Assembly (NCBI RefSeq): GCF_026914185.1 | Contig: NC_070571.1 | Span: 1,426,001 to 1,490,000 of the forward strand | Length of the DNA: 64,000 bases | Source: Puccinia triticina | Lineage: Eukaryota; Basidiomycota; Pucciniomycetes; Pucciniales; Pucciniaceae | Direction: 5' to 3' | Shown here: in pieces, positions 22,337 to 34,200 of the stretch | How positions within the stretch are numbered: position 1 is the first letter of the stretch | Layout of the letters: every line of letters starts with the position of its first letter | Notes under the pieces: model-generated | Database searches by the model: none | What the model was told of the DNA's origin: nothing | Seen by the model: only the letters and a program-made list of their open reading frames with translations | Program-made: the position numbers and the translations under genes

Positions 22337-23668
22337 CACCACCTGCAAATGGGTGTGGTTTTCTCCGCAGCCACACCCAGTGGTTTTCCAACTGAACTCG
22401 CGCGGCCCCCGGGAACCATCATTCGGGGTAAACATAACTCGCCCGGGCCGGTCATCTGGCTGGTCACATGACGACCAGCCAAGTTGTACAGCTTGATGAA
22501 CGGCGAGCCGCGGGTCATCAGGACGCACCGATGACCGGACAGCTGGGTGGTCATCAAGGTATACATGCCTCAATGACTGGTCAGACGGCTGGTCGTCAAG
22601 GCAGACAGCTCAATGACTGGAGCCGGCCGGTCATCAAGACGGTAGACACTCGATGACCGGCCATCTAATCGGTCATTAAGGCACAGATACAACTCGATCA
22701 CCGGCCAGCTGGCTGGTCATCGAGGTGTCCTTGATGTCAAGGTACATGTACCTTGATGACCAGCCATCTGAGCAGTCATCGAGGTATACACCTCAATGAC
22801 CGGCCAACTGGCTGGCCATCAACATATGTACCTCGATGACCAGCCAGCCGGCTGGTCTTCGAGGTATGAATGTACCTTGATGAACCGACCCGAGCTGGCC
22901 GGTCATCAAGGTGTATGCCTTAATGGCCGGTTGGCTCCGGTCATCAATGATCAAGGCCTTGATGACCGGCCGGCTCCGGTCATCAATGATCCAGCCTTGA
23001 TGACAGGGATGATCAAGGTGTATGCCTTGACGACCGGCCTGCTCTGGTCATCAAGGTGCCTGTATACCTCGACGACCAGCCAGCTGACCGGTCATCGAGG
23101 TACAATTTTGATGGCCAGCCAGTTGGCCGGTCATTGAGGTGTATACCTTGATGACTGGTCAGACGGCTGGCCATCGAGGTATACATGTACCTCGATGACC
23201 GGAGCCAGCCGGTCATCAAGGACACTTCAATGACCAGCCAGCTGGCCGGTCTGAGGTGATCGAGGTGTATCCTTGATGACCGGTCATTGATCAGTGTCTG
23301 CCTTCTTGATGACCGGCCGGCTCCGGTCATCGAGCTGTCTGCCTTGATGACCAGCCGTCTGACCAGTCATTGAGGCATGTATAGCTCGATGACCGGCCAG
23401 CTGTCCGGTCATCGGTGTGTCCTGATGACCCGCGGCTGTCCGGTCATCGGTGTGTCCTGATGACCCGCGGCTCGCCGGTCATCAAGTTGCACAACTTGGC
23501 TGGTCGTCATTTGACCAGCCAGATGAACGGCCCGGGTGAGTTATGTGTATCATCACCCCGAATGATGGTTTCCGGGGGCCGCACGAGTTTTCCGGGGGCC
23601 GCACGAGTTCCGAGGGAAAACCACTGGCTGTGGCTGCGGAGAAAACCACACCCATTTGCAGGTGGTGT
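22337..23668. repeat. Nested inverted repeat enclosing ATGACCGGCCAGC palindrome array
   Basis: Left arm starts ACCACCTGCAAATGGGTGTG at 22,337, and the right arm ends with its inverse CACACCCATTTGCAGGTGGT at about 23,667; similarity between arms continues for about 150-200 bp. Between the arms lie about 20 short palindromes of the type CGATGACCGGCCAGCTGGCC-GGTCATCGAGG, alternating with variable spacers. Frames read through this array are artefacts. Confidence 0.75.
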
Positions 23669-23913
23669 ATGCTAAATTCATTATTCAAATGAACCATTTT
23701 TTGAGAATATTGAACAAAAAATGTCCACCCCAAAAAAGTTACGTTATCCAAAACCTCCAAAACTCAAAAATAACAAAAGTTACTTTACGTTACGTTACTC
23801 AAAAAAAATGTTACGTTACCCAAATGGCTAATTTGGATAACTAAAAAAAAGTTACGGTATCCAATTAGCCCTCCGTAACGTACCGTAACGTAACTGCCCA
23901 CCCTTGCTCTCAG

Positions 23914-25790
23914 GCGTGATTTTTCCTATAAAAGGAGGCCTCTTTTGCTCCTTCTTGTTTTCTTTCCCCCTCATTCTTGCATTAGTGAATGAAAATTGAT
24001 ATCATTCAGCAGACATCACTTCAAAAATTGCCCCCTTCCAACATTGTCTTATAAAATTGCCCCTTATCAAATATTGCCTCAACTTCTCACTTTGACTCGA
24101 AAATCTGACTTATTAATTTAAGTTCAGGAATCTCCCAGAGTACTCATCACGCCAAACTCTTCTAAATTATAACATTACATCCAAATTACATATTACAAGG
24201 TTTAAATAGTAACAAGATTTACATAGCTAAATTCAGGAAGATTGCGCCACACTTAAATAAATAGTGTATCTCCTAGAGCTTAATTACAGGAGGGCAGCCC
24301 TTCAAGCACCCGTGTAAACTGTCAAATCCTTGATATTTTGCATATCCCCTCCAAGCTCTGCTTACGCCCTGCGTGAGAGTTCCACAGCGCCCACATCGCC
24401 ACCCACTACCACCAGACCATTGCCAATATCACCACCCCAGCCCCTGCCTGAGCCTTGCCCATCATCCCCCTCCTCTACCAGCCACAACAGGAACAGCAAC
24501 AGACCCCAGGGAAACAGCTCCCCCCAGTACCAATTTCTCCACAGACACCAAACAGCTGCCCTCTTCGCACCAGTATGTCTGAAGGGATTTTGAATGAAGA
24601 CCGCCGCACGAAGAAAGCACAGAGATGAGCATTTAGGCTCAAGAAGGGAAAATGAGGGGATGAGAGCTCACCGGATTGGCTCGGATTGGAGGCGCGGATA
24701 ATGAAGAAGAAGAAACAAGGAGGTTTGATTACTGTGTCTAGGCTGGGTTGATATAGACTATGTACACAGGATCAAGTTGTGGGTTTGAGACTGAAATGAA
24801 TATGCATAGAAGGCGATGGAATCAGATGGAAATCGGGGAGAGATTGGTGACAATCAAGGAATCACAAGCAGAGCAAGCACGCACAAGGAAACACAGTAGT
24901 TGGAAAGCTGATTGGGCTAATCTGTACAGGGATCAAGGTCACATGGCTAGTGAGACAGGAGCATGACCAAACTAAAAGGGAGCATCAGTTGTGGCAGGCA
25001 TAAGATGAGATGAGAATGACAACCAAGAGCTCTGGGAAGACAATGAGGCAGATGGAAGAGATAGAAATCCAACAATGTCCACCCATCCAGTGCAACAGCC
25101 ACACCCATCCAGAAACCCCATCAACAGCCCAGGACAACAACTTTCTTGGATACAGGCGCTTCACTGCCTTTGCCACAACCATTGCTGGCCCATACGTCCT
25201 CTCCCAAAAACTCTCCAACTGCATAAACCTAGCACAATACAAGAAAAACTCTAGAAACTGCCAGCAGTTGACATGTGGCATACTCCAGGGTAACTGCCAT
25301 TGTAACTCCACATGATTACATCATGCCCTTTCATGCACAGTCACTGCGCACATTGCACAGTGACTGTGCATTCACCCTTGGTTGAAATAAACTTTGAGAA
25401 AGGCTTGAGTATCACCTCAATCTTCCTTTGAGCTTCTGCATCTCAACTGCTAGCAGTTTCCAGAGTTTTTCTTGTAGTGGCATCTACCCTTGTGCACTTA
25501 TTGGATCTTTCACTTCATTTTCATTTATTTAGCTTGGGGATGTGTTTGACCGGATGCCCTACCCTTGCTAGAAGTCTGAATAAAATATTCCTGAAGGACT
25601 CGCTGTGGTGGCAACATATAACAGAAAGGTCAATAATTTGAAAGAGGATATTGACTCTCAGTATTACTGATGTCTCAAAGGACCCACCGATTCCAATTAT
25701 TGAGATCATGTGACATTTTTTTTAGGTGTTAAAGCTAACCTGACTACAGATACTACCAGAGAATTCAACCACTGATAAAATTGAGTCTTC
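23914..25790. other. Non-coding region, no gene recognised
   Basis: Nearly 1.9 kb with scattered open frames only. 24,330-24,593 reads as a proline/serine/threonine-rich peptide of doubtful meaning, and 25,010-25,315 (MRMTTKSSGKTMRQMEEIEI) has no recognisable motif. A CACTGTGCA-type palindrome (GCGCACATTGCACAGTGACTGTGC) sits near 25,347. Confidence 0.4.
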
Positions 25791-25797
25791 CTGGCAG

Positions 25798-26220
25798 CAA
25801 CAATGGCAAGTTACGTTAACCAGTTTGCCTAGGTGTGTTTTAGTTATCCAGTCCTCTGGGGTGTGAAATCCACATAAATTGAATCTGTGGGTGTCAAAAG
25901 AAAGGCTGAATGTTGATTAACAGTATGGTCCCACTTTTTTTCCAAGATACTCCAATTTTTGATGTTGAAATATCATTTATGTGACCAAAAATCAGTTATC
26001 TGGGTAACTTAGACCAGATAACTGATATTTGGTCACAAAAGCGTTATTTTAACATCAAAAATAGGATTTCCTTGGAATAAATTGGGGTCCATATTTTTAA
26101 GCAACATAAAACCTTTCTCTTGACACCCGCAGATTCAATTTATGTTGGATTTCACACCACCTAGGACTGGATAACTAAATCACACCTAGCCAAACTGGAT
26201 AACGTAACTTCCCATCATTG
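25798..26220. mobile_element. Palindromic CAA-TTG element D, fold-back over its full length
   Basis: A 423-bp element with ends CAACAATGGCAAGTTACGTTA and the inverse of TAACGTAACTTCCCATCATTG, flanked by the perfect 7-bp duplication CTGGCAG (25,791-25,797 and 26,221-26,227). The two halves are near-complementary throughout, meeting at CAGTTATCTGGGTAACTTAGACCAGATAACTG near 26,010, so the whole element is one long hairpin. Non-coding. Confidence 0.85.
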
Positions 26221-26233
26221 CTGGCAGGCACCC

Positions 26234-27022
26234 TTGCCTTTTCGCAAAAATTCTAACTCACAGCCGTTAAATCTAGGTCTAGAATCAAGTCCTTGCTGTT
26301 CAACGGGTAAGGCGCTCAAGAAAGCAGTCAATCAGGCGGCCAAGTTGAGAGAAAAATCATTTTATTTACTTGGGGGTGGGGTATTGCGACTGACCTGCTT
26401 GTTGTTGTTTTGTCTGTTCTGCACAAGCAGCAGTTATGAAGTCCCGCCAGGCCCAACAAGCGATCAGCAAGAATAGCACGAGCAAATTATCTCGCTGCGG
26501 GAGTAGGGCAGGATGTAACCAGGTTTGCCTGGAGAAGAAGGATGGTTCTGAGCCGAGGGAACCTGCGGTAGCCGTTGCACCTAACCCTTTCGCGGTGCTT
26601 GGCGTAGACACCTCTAGCACCGGCCAGGACAGTGGACCGGGTAGACTGTCTTGTAAACCACAGCTGGATCAAGAGAAGGGAATCGGCCAAGAAGAAACCT
26701 TGCGCCGCGTACTCTACCATTGCCCCGCGACACTACGACAACAGGCGAGAAGGAAATAGAAAAAGCCGCGCCCGGGCCGGCTGAGGTGGCGGACCACTAT
26801 GCACAGAGAGCTGTGATGGTCCCAGTTGTTGAGTTCTTCCATAGGTGCTCGGTCGCCAAAGCGCTTGCCTACTTCAATCCTTGAGAGGGGACTGTCAACG
26901 TCAAGGTGGAGGAAAAGTATGATGGGTTGACAGTGAAGAAGGAGATCAAAACGGGCCGGACGCTTATCAATAAGGAAACCATCATGAAGGGATTTGGCCC
27001 GGTGATTGAGTTGGTGGGGTGA
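26234..27022 (+). pseudogene. Unidentified gene remnant
   Basis: A chain of coding-looking frames between elements D and E. A frame with NSNSQPLNLGLESSPCCST (about 26,240-26,310) is followed by an intron-like stretch ending CACAAGCAG (26,431), then MKSRQAQQAISKNSTSKLSR to a TAG at 26,759 (107 residues), and a further frame with ADHYAQRAVMVPVVEFFHRC, a TGA at about 26,882, then GTVNVKVEEKYDGLTVKKEI to 27,022. I do not recognise the family. The composition (GC-rich, many charged residues) is unlike the surrounding repeats. Stops in the last two frames suggest decay, but unrecognised introns could also explain them. Confidence 0.35.
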
Positions 27023-28229
27023 CTGTCAACCAGCTCTTTTTTTCTTTCCTGGCTAGGGACTGATCTGATTTGTGATATATAGTTTGGGATAAACTTATAA
27101 GTTCACAGAAAGGTTGGTCAAGGTTGCTGGTGTTGCGGAGCCTGGCTTCAAGCAACGGTGGGCCACTACGCTAAACTACACTATTTTAGCCCCAAAGTTT
27201 AGTGTAGCGGCAAAATGCGCAGGCCGTTTTTGAATGGGTCAGCCTAAATGCACTCCAAAAAAATCCCAAAAGCACTCCAAAAGTGAGTGCATGGAGTGTG
27301 CACTCCAATGATTGTTGGAGTACAGACTAGAGTACTCCAAGTCAATTGGAGTGCAGAACAGGGGACTCAAGACTCTTTGGAGTGCAGCACAAAGAACTCC
27401 AGTGGCCAGGAAATGTAATGAGTGCCCATGAGTCTCACTCCATCAGATTGGAGTGCATTCCCCCAGCACTCCATTCCTGATATTTCTCCTCCTCAAAAGG
27501 GGAGTGCAGTACTGTGCACTCCAGCCAGAGCTGGAGTGCCTACAACTTCAACCAGGCTATGTACAAACACACCCCACTCGATCCTCCTGGTATCCATGAC
27601 CGGTACAGACCGGCATTGAGCGGATTAACATCTCCCCTCAATGACCGGTGTAGGACTCGTGTGGGACACTAAATATAATTTGGTGAAATATCCGCTGAGG
27701 GGGAAATAAATTGCTTAATAGGTTGAAAGGCTATTACAACTTACGGGTGGTTTGAAAGACCTGCCCCTCTAATAATACTATGCAAATATCTAAGAGTCTT
27801 GTAATCAATATTTATAAAGATATGGCTGATTCCAAGATAGATCTTACTTTCATATAGTAATCTCTATCAGACCTAGATCACTTGATTCAACAGGCTAGCA
27901 AATCTGTTATAACTTCTTCGCACGCAGGTAATATACTTACTTTGTTATACTCGTACTACACGTTACTAATATGCTGCTTAACTTGAATTTGTTGTTGTGT
28001 TATGATTGGTTCTACTACTGCCGACACACTTATACCACTACTAAACTTCTACGGTACTTGTACTAATCACTAATACCGCTAATAACCACTGCTGAATAAA
28101 CTAACTAACCACTTGTGACCAAACCTCTGTAGGCTGATTGTGACACTAACTAACTACCATAACTAACTAACCACTGTGACCAAACCTCTGTAGGCTGATG
28201 GGGAAAAGTCTGATGAGGGGAGAAAGGGC

Positions 28230-28720
28230 CTCCTTATATATTGAAGGGTGAGGGATTTTTGCTCCAGGGAAGCTCCTCATGAGGGATTATTGCTGCAGGG
28301 GATCTCAACTACACAGCCTCTCATGCATGTACTGCGCTGCATGTACAAACAACGAGGGGTTTATGCTGCAGGAGACACTCAACTACACAGCATCTGCATG
28401 CGTGTGCTTCACTGCCTTACAAACAATGAGGGATTTATGCTGCAGGAGACGCCTCCTGTACATCTTATCTACCTGCATATGATGTGCTTCATGTACAAAC
28501 AATGAGATATTTATGCTGCAGGAGACACTTCCTGTACAGCTTATCTGCCTGCATATGCTGTGCTACATTTACAAACAATGAGGGATTTATGCTGCGGGAG
28601 ACACTTCCTGTACAGCTTATCTACCTGCATATGCTGTACTATGCGTACAAACAATGAGGGATATATACTGCATGAGGCGCTTGAGCTACACAGCACTTTC
28701 ATGCATGTACTGCGCTGCAT
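28230..28720 (+). repeat. Tandem repeat, about 75-80-bp unit, about six copies
   Basis: Units contain AACAATGAGGGATTTATGCT-GCAGGAGAC followed by CTACACAGC or CTGTACAGC, a CATGCATGT/CATATG word and GTACAAAC. Copies diverge by about 10-20 percent by eye. Three-frame open frames across it are a consequence of the repeat. Confidence 0.8.
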
Positions 28721-28929
28721 GATGTCATGTGTTGCTATGCAACCAAGCCATCTTCCATCCTCTTCCACACACTCTGCATCCATTGTCTAACCTGTTCCAC
28801 TTCCAATGTTGGGGGTCAAGGCCTCTCCTCCCCTCTTGCTCCTTCTTCCCTTCTTCCCCCGCACTATATTACACACTCCCTCCACTATAATACCTCTGCA
28901 ATGAGCTTTTGGCATTGTCACGCATATGG

Positions 28930-29798
28930 AACACCACACCGGTCTGTACCGGACCGCTGGTCATTGAGGGAAATCACACCTCTTGATGACCAGTCTGTGC
29001 CGGTCATCGAGGGGAGTAACATCTCCTCTTGATGACCGGTCTGTGCCGGTCACCGAGGGGACTCACACCTCTCAATGACCGGCGTGGACCGGTCACACCT
29101 CCCGATGACCAGCACAGACCGGTCATCGAGGTGAGTCACATTTCTCGATGACCGGTCAGACCGGTCATCAAGGGTAATAACACCTCTCAATGACCGGTGT
29201 GTACCAGTCATCAAGGGGAGGTGCTACTCTTGATGACCGGTCGGTCTGTCCGGTCATCGAGAGATGTTACTCCAATTGATGACCGGCACAGACCGGTCAT
29301 CAAGAGATGTGACTCACCTCGATGACCGGTCTGACCGGTCATCGAGAGGCGTGAGTCCTCTCAATGACCCCTCTGTGCCGGTCATTGGGAGGTGTGAGTC
29401 CTCTCAATGACCGGTCATCACCGGTCATCGAGAGGTGTGAGTCCCCCCGATGACCGGCCTGTGCCGGTCATCGAGGGGAGTAGCACCTCCTCTCGATGAC
29501 CGGTCAGACCAACCGGTCATCGAGAGTAGCACCTCCCCTCGATGACTGGTACACACCGGTCATCGAGAGGTGTTATTACCCTCAATGACCAGTCTGACTG
29601 GTCATCAAGGGATGTGACTCACCTCAATGACCGGTCATCACCGGTCATCGAGAGGTGTTGTTACCCTCGATGACCGGACTGACCGATCATCGAGAGGTGT
29701 GAGCCCTCTCGATGACCGGACTGACCGATCATCGAGAGGTGTGAGTCCTCTCAATGACCGGACTGTGCCGGTCATCGGGAGGTGTGACTGATGACCGG
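28930..29798. repeat. Tandem hairpin array, CTCGATGACCGG...CCGGTCATCGAG, left part
   Basis: About 20 copies of a roughly 45-bp unit, each a hairpin with arms CACCTCTCGATGACCGG and CCGGTCATCGAGAGGTG around a 4-8-base loop. The array is cut by the Gypsy element G1 and resumes at 54,104. Spacers are themselves repetitive, unlike a CRISPR array. Confidence 0.9.
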
Positions 29799-30247
29799 TG
29801 TGGAACTACTCAAAGGGGAGAATAGAGCTTGGAAGGGAAATGGATAGCAACAATAGTACTAATGTAAGCTATGCAAGGGTGCTGATGAGGCTTCCTTCCT
29901 GACTAATGCTGAGGGGATGAGAGTAACACTAAGAAAAGGAAGAAAAGGTGTGGCTGATTTCTGCTTGATCTTAGGAGCTAGTACTATGAGCTTAACTACT
30001 GACTACTGAGGGTAAGAGAGTTGGAGCAATGGTTGAAGGGGGGGGGAAAGCAATGGGCAATGGTTCAATGGCAATGGGTTGATGAGAATGGGCACTTATA
30101 ATTTCTGTATCTAAAATTATCTATCAATTCTGCATGAGGTACAAGTGAGGGGGGGGAAGACAGTTCTTATAGTAAGGAGGGATGAGCACAGACAGTGGAG
30201 GCATTCTGGCTATGGGAATAAAGGAATGTACAAATGGGGAAGAGTGA

Positions 30248-31216
30248 TGTGAGCCTGAGTCTCTATAGTGACAGCAGGACACAAGAAATGGGGGACAACA
30301 GTTTGATTTCTTGGGATAAAGAAAATACAACTGTAAGAGAAAAAGAGAAAGAGAGAGAAAGAAACCAAGCAGGATAAGATAGAAGAGAAGTACTAGGTTA
30401 TTCTAGTGGGAATGCACGTCCACTGGCAATGCTACTCTTCAGAAGAGTGCTGCTAATCTGTGCTAGAAGTGCTACAGCTTCCTCTCAGGAGGGTATCTGG
30501 ATTAGATAAGTTTAATCCAGCCACAGTTTTTTAGACTTCTCTCTGGACAGTCAAGGTTCTTAATGGGAAACCTGAGGGACAGCCCTGCAACCTAGATTTT
30601 GAGGCAAAGGCCAAGTGATTATAAGGGACAGCCCTGTGATCAAGATAGAGGCAAAGGCCTGTAGAATTGAAGGGACAGCCCTGTGATCAAGGAGGAGGCA
30701 AAGCAAGAAGAAAAGGCAGATCAAGCAAGACACAGAGTTGTACCTCTGAGATAATCAAGGTTCAGTGAAAGAGGTTACTTACTGTCAATATCCTAGGCGC
30801 CTGTGACGGTAGGTATACTGGGAGTAGAGTAGGCTCTTTGGTGGTGATCCTGGGGTTATCTGGGTGGTGGTTCTGGTGTGCTGAAGTCTGTAGATCCGCC
30901 TCAGGCAAGGGGGATCCTGACTACGAAAATTTTCACAGTTTGCTTATGTAATTTACATATGTACATGTGGTTTGGCGCGCCTGGTAGCGCTGACACGTCA
31001 CAACTGTGCAAGGGCGCCATAACTCAGTAACTCAGGGAAGGAGTATAGTTACAAGGAATTTATAAGTTGTAACTAGGGTTAAAATTGCATGAGGAAACAG
31101 AATATGAAGTCAAAACAAGGTTATCTCTTAAGATGAAAAAGATATAAAGTAATTTATATGTAACAAAGGTAGAACAGGCAGCTTTTAGGTCAGCTGTGAT
31201 GACTCTAAGGCTGACA
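30248..31216 (-). repeat. 3' LTR of G2
   Basis: 969 bp. In element orientation it starts TGTCAGCC and ends GGCTCACA. Confidence 0.92.
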
Positions 31217-31253
31217 TTCCCTACCACCAAAAGGGTTGGATTTCTGTAAGAAA

Positions 31254-34200
31254 TTAAACCACAGGGTTAGACCTCTTGTCACTTCTGAATTTCCTGAGAA
31301 GGATAGCAGAGTCTGGGATGTCTTTCTCAAGGAGCCATTCATCATGATCAGCACTCATACCTTTGTATCTAGCTAAGTACATCATAACATCTCTGTTTTC
31401 CACTCTCAATCTCTTGTCTCTGAGAATCTTTTGTATGACTTTACTCTGAGGGGTTTTATCCATAGGGGGAATGACAACTTTGACTTTTTGTCTCAAAGGG
31501 AACTTGTCTGGATTGGGGTCCTTGTATGGTTTCACCAAGCTGACAGGAAATGTGGGATGTTTCCTGCTAAACTCTTCAGTAAGTATCACTTCTACAGCAT
31601 TCTTCCCATGTAAAGCTTTCACAAGGAATGGTCCAGTGAAGGAGTCTTTCATCTTCTTAGGGCCAGACAGGTTGTTGAAGTTTGCTGTGGATATTAGGAC
31701 TTTATCACCAACTTTAAAAGATGGTTCTTTGTGACTCTTGTCCCATCTTTCTTTGTTGTAGGATGTGGCTTCTGTTATGCATTGCTCAGCATGTCTTCTG
31801 GCTTTCTCAAAGATCTTTCCATAAGCAAGAGCAGTAGGATGAATGTCTACAGAGTCTTGCTTCAAGAAATTTCTGGGAAGGTTTGGGATCCAGCCTTTTT
31901 CCAGGATGGCAGGAGGTTTTCCAGTGGTTGAATGTATGCTGGTGCAGTAAGCTAACTCAAGGATTGGTAGAAGTGAAACCCAATCATGAGTGTAACCATC
32001 ATTGTCTTTGAATTCTAGACCATATGCACAAAACCTCCTGATCATATCTTCAAGTGTTTGAATCATCCTCTCAGCTAATCCATCAGTCTGAGGGTGGTAA
32101 GCAGTGGAGAAGGAGAGTTTTGTTCCCAGCATACTATGTAAACCAGTCCAGAATTCAGATGTGAACTTAGGGTCTCTATCAGAGATGATGATTCTGGGGA
32201 TGCCAGTCCTAGGCATTACTCTGTTCCAAAACAGTATGGCAGTGTCCATAGCAGAGTCATCCTTGAAGCAGGGTACAAATATAGGGGTCTTAGAGTATCT
32301 GTCCACTATTACCAGACAAGCATTGAAACTAGCTGCTCCTCCAGGGGACAAAGAAGTTACCCAATCCATGTTAATAACATCCCATGGTTTTGAAGGTTCC
32401 TCAATTTTCATGAGCAGTCCAAATCTTTTGCCTGTGGCTTTATTTGCTTTCTGGCATCTATCACAGGAAGAGCAGTATTCACCAGTGTCTTGTTTCCAGT
32501 TAGCCCACCAAGCAGTATCAGCTACTTTTTCTAAAGTCCTGTCTTCAGAAAGATGACCTGAGTAGACACTGTCATGGCATTCATGCAAGATGGTGTTGAT
32601 ACTTTCTTTGTCAGCTAGGACTAGGACAGAGTTGTGTTTCTCTCTAAAGTAGATGAGGCCATCAAATATAGAGAATCTCCCTTCATCATATAGCTTTCTC
32701 CAAGGATCTTGTAAGGAATTTTTCAGCTGGGCATCTTTAGCATCTTTCAACAAAAGTTCAGACAATATAGTAGTGTTCTTGTCTTGCTTGTAGCCTTCTC
32801 TCACTGAGTCAAAGAACTCATTCTTGAAAGTAGAGACATGTATGCCCATGATGGGGAATCTATCATCATCCTTGTCTTCTGGGTCATAAGCAGGGTTACT
32901 AGGATCATTTGGCAAAGCCCATCTGCTCAGTCCATCAGCATTCTTGTGAATATTCCCATCTCTGTGGATTATGGTCATATTGCCTCTGTATTCCTGAATA
33001 GCAATCTGCCACCTGAGCATATGTCTATTGGGAGTCTTCATGTTCAGTAGTGATCTCAAAGCTGTGCAGTCTGTTACAACATGAAAGACACTGCCATCTA
33101 AGTAGTAATGGAGTTTTTCCAGGGCCCAGACCAGACATAAGCATTCAAGTTGACTAGCACCATATCTTGTTTCACTGTCTTTCAGTTGTCTGGATATGAA
33201 AACAATGGGTCCTTCTTTTCTCACTCCATCAATGACTTGGACTTGATGTAAAGCAGCACCTAGACCAGTCATGCTAGCATCTACATATAGTGTGAAGGGA
33301 TGGGCCCAGTCAGGAAACAGTAGCAATGGAGCTGTGGTCAGTTTCTCTTTTAACAAGTTGTAGGCTACTATTCTATGATGAGTCATCTCATATATGACAT
33401 CAATCCTTGTCAGTTCAGTCAGAGGTTTTGCTATCTCTGCAAACTTCTCAATGTGTTGTCTGTAGTAGCCAGCAAAACCAAGAAATGATTGCATTTCTTT
33501 CCTACTACTAGGTACAGGTTTTTGGAGAACAGCAGCTACTTTATTCTGGTCTATTCCTATGGTAATACCAGACACAAGATGACCTAGAGCTTTGATCTGA
33601 TCAAATCCAAAGTTACACTTCTTCAAGGAGATTTTCATGTTCATGTTGATAACAACTTTCAAGATCCTGTCTATCCTATTGAGGTGTTCCTCCCAAGTGT
33701 TGGACATAATGATGATATCATCAATGTAGATAATGACCCACTTCTCATCAATTTCTTTTCTGAATTCAATGTCCATCATTCTCTGGAAATGGGAGGGGGC
33801 ATTCTTGATCCCAAAGGGCATTCTCAGGTACTCATAGATTCCTTTGTGCATAATAATCCTGAGTAGATGTCTGGAATCTTCTGCAATGACATTCTGGTGA
33901 AAACCTTTGAGTACATCCATGCTAGTCAGGTACTTAGCTTTAGCCAGGTTGTTCAGAGTCTCACTGATCTTAGGAATGGGATACCTGTCTGAAGCAGTAT
34001 AGGAATTCAAAGCTCTGAAGTCTCCTACCATTCTGGACTTTCCATTGTGCCAGGCAATGATCACAGGAGTAGTGATCTCAACTACCTCATTATGACCAAC
34101 TTTTCTTAGAACATTCAGGTTTACTAGCTCTTCAATGTGTTGCTCAAGAGCTTCTCTGCTTTTGGGGCTGGCAGGATAAGGAGGTCTTCTGAGGAGAGGA

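Larger units (their letters stand above)
21935..23906. mobile_element. Palindromic CAA-TTG element C, GTTACGTTAC words, with large nested inverted repeat
   Basis: Ends CAAGGGTGGGCCGTTACGTT and the inverse of AACGTAACTGCCCACCCTTG, flanked by the perfect 7-bp duplication CTCTCAG (21,928-21,934 and 23,907-23,913). The outer parts are built from GTTACGTTAC words that face each other. The middle (about 22,337-23,668) is a second, nested inverted-repeat structure. No transposase. Same terminus and duplication style as elements A, B, D and E. Confidence 0.75.

Noticed and set aside
22253..23760. Several 70-113-codon frames on both strands
   Set aside because: They run through the ATGACCGGTCAT palindrome array and the arms of the inverted repeat, so the peptides are mirror images of repeats.
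24330..24593. Proline-rich 87-codon frame as a gene
   Set aside because: Low complexity, no splice context, no motif, and a second frame over the same bases is equally open.
25010..25315. 101-codon plus-strand frame and its 108-codon antisense partner
   Set aside because: Neither has a recognised motif; mutual openness suggests base composition rather than coding.
28930..29798. CRISPR-like array appearance of regularly spaced repeats
   Set aside because: The units are palindromic throughout, the spacers are themselves repetitive, and all surrounding genes have eukaryotic introns. It is a hairpin satellite inside a transposable element.
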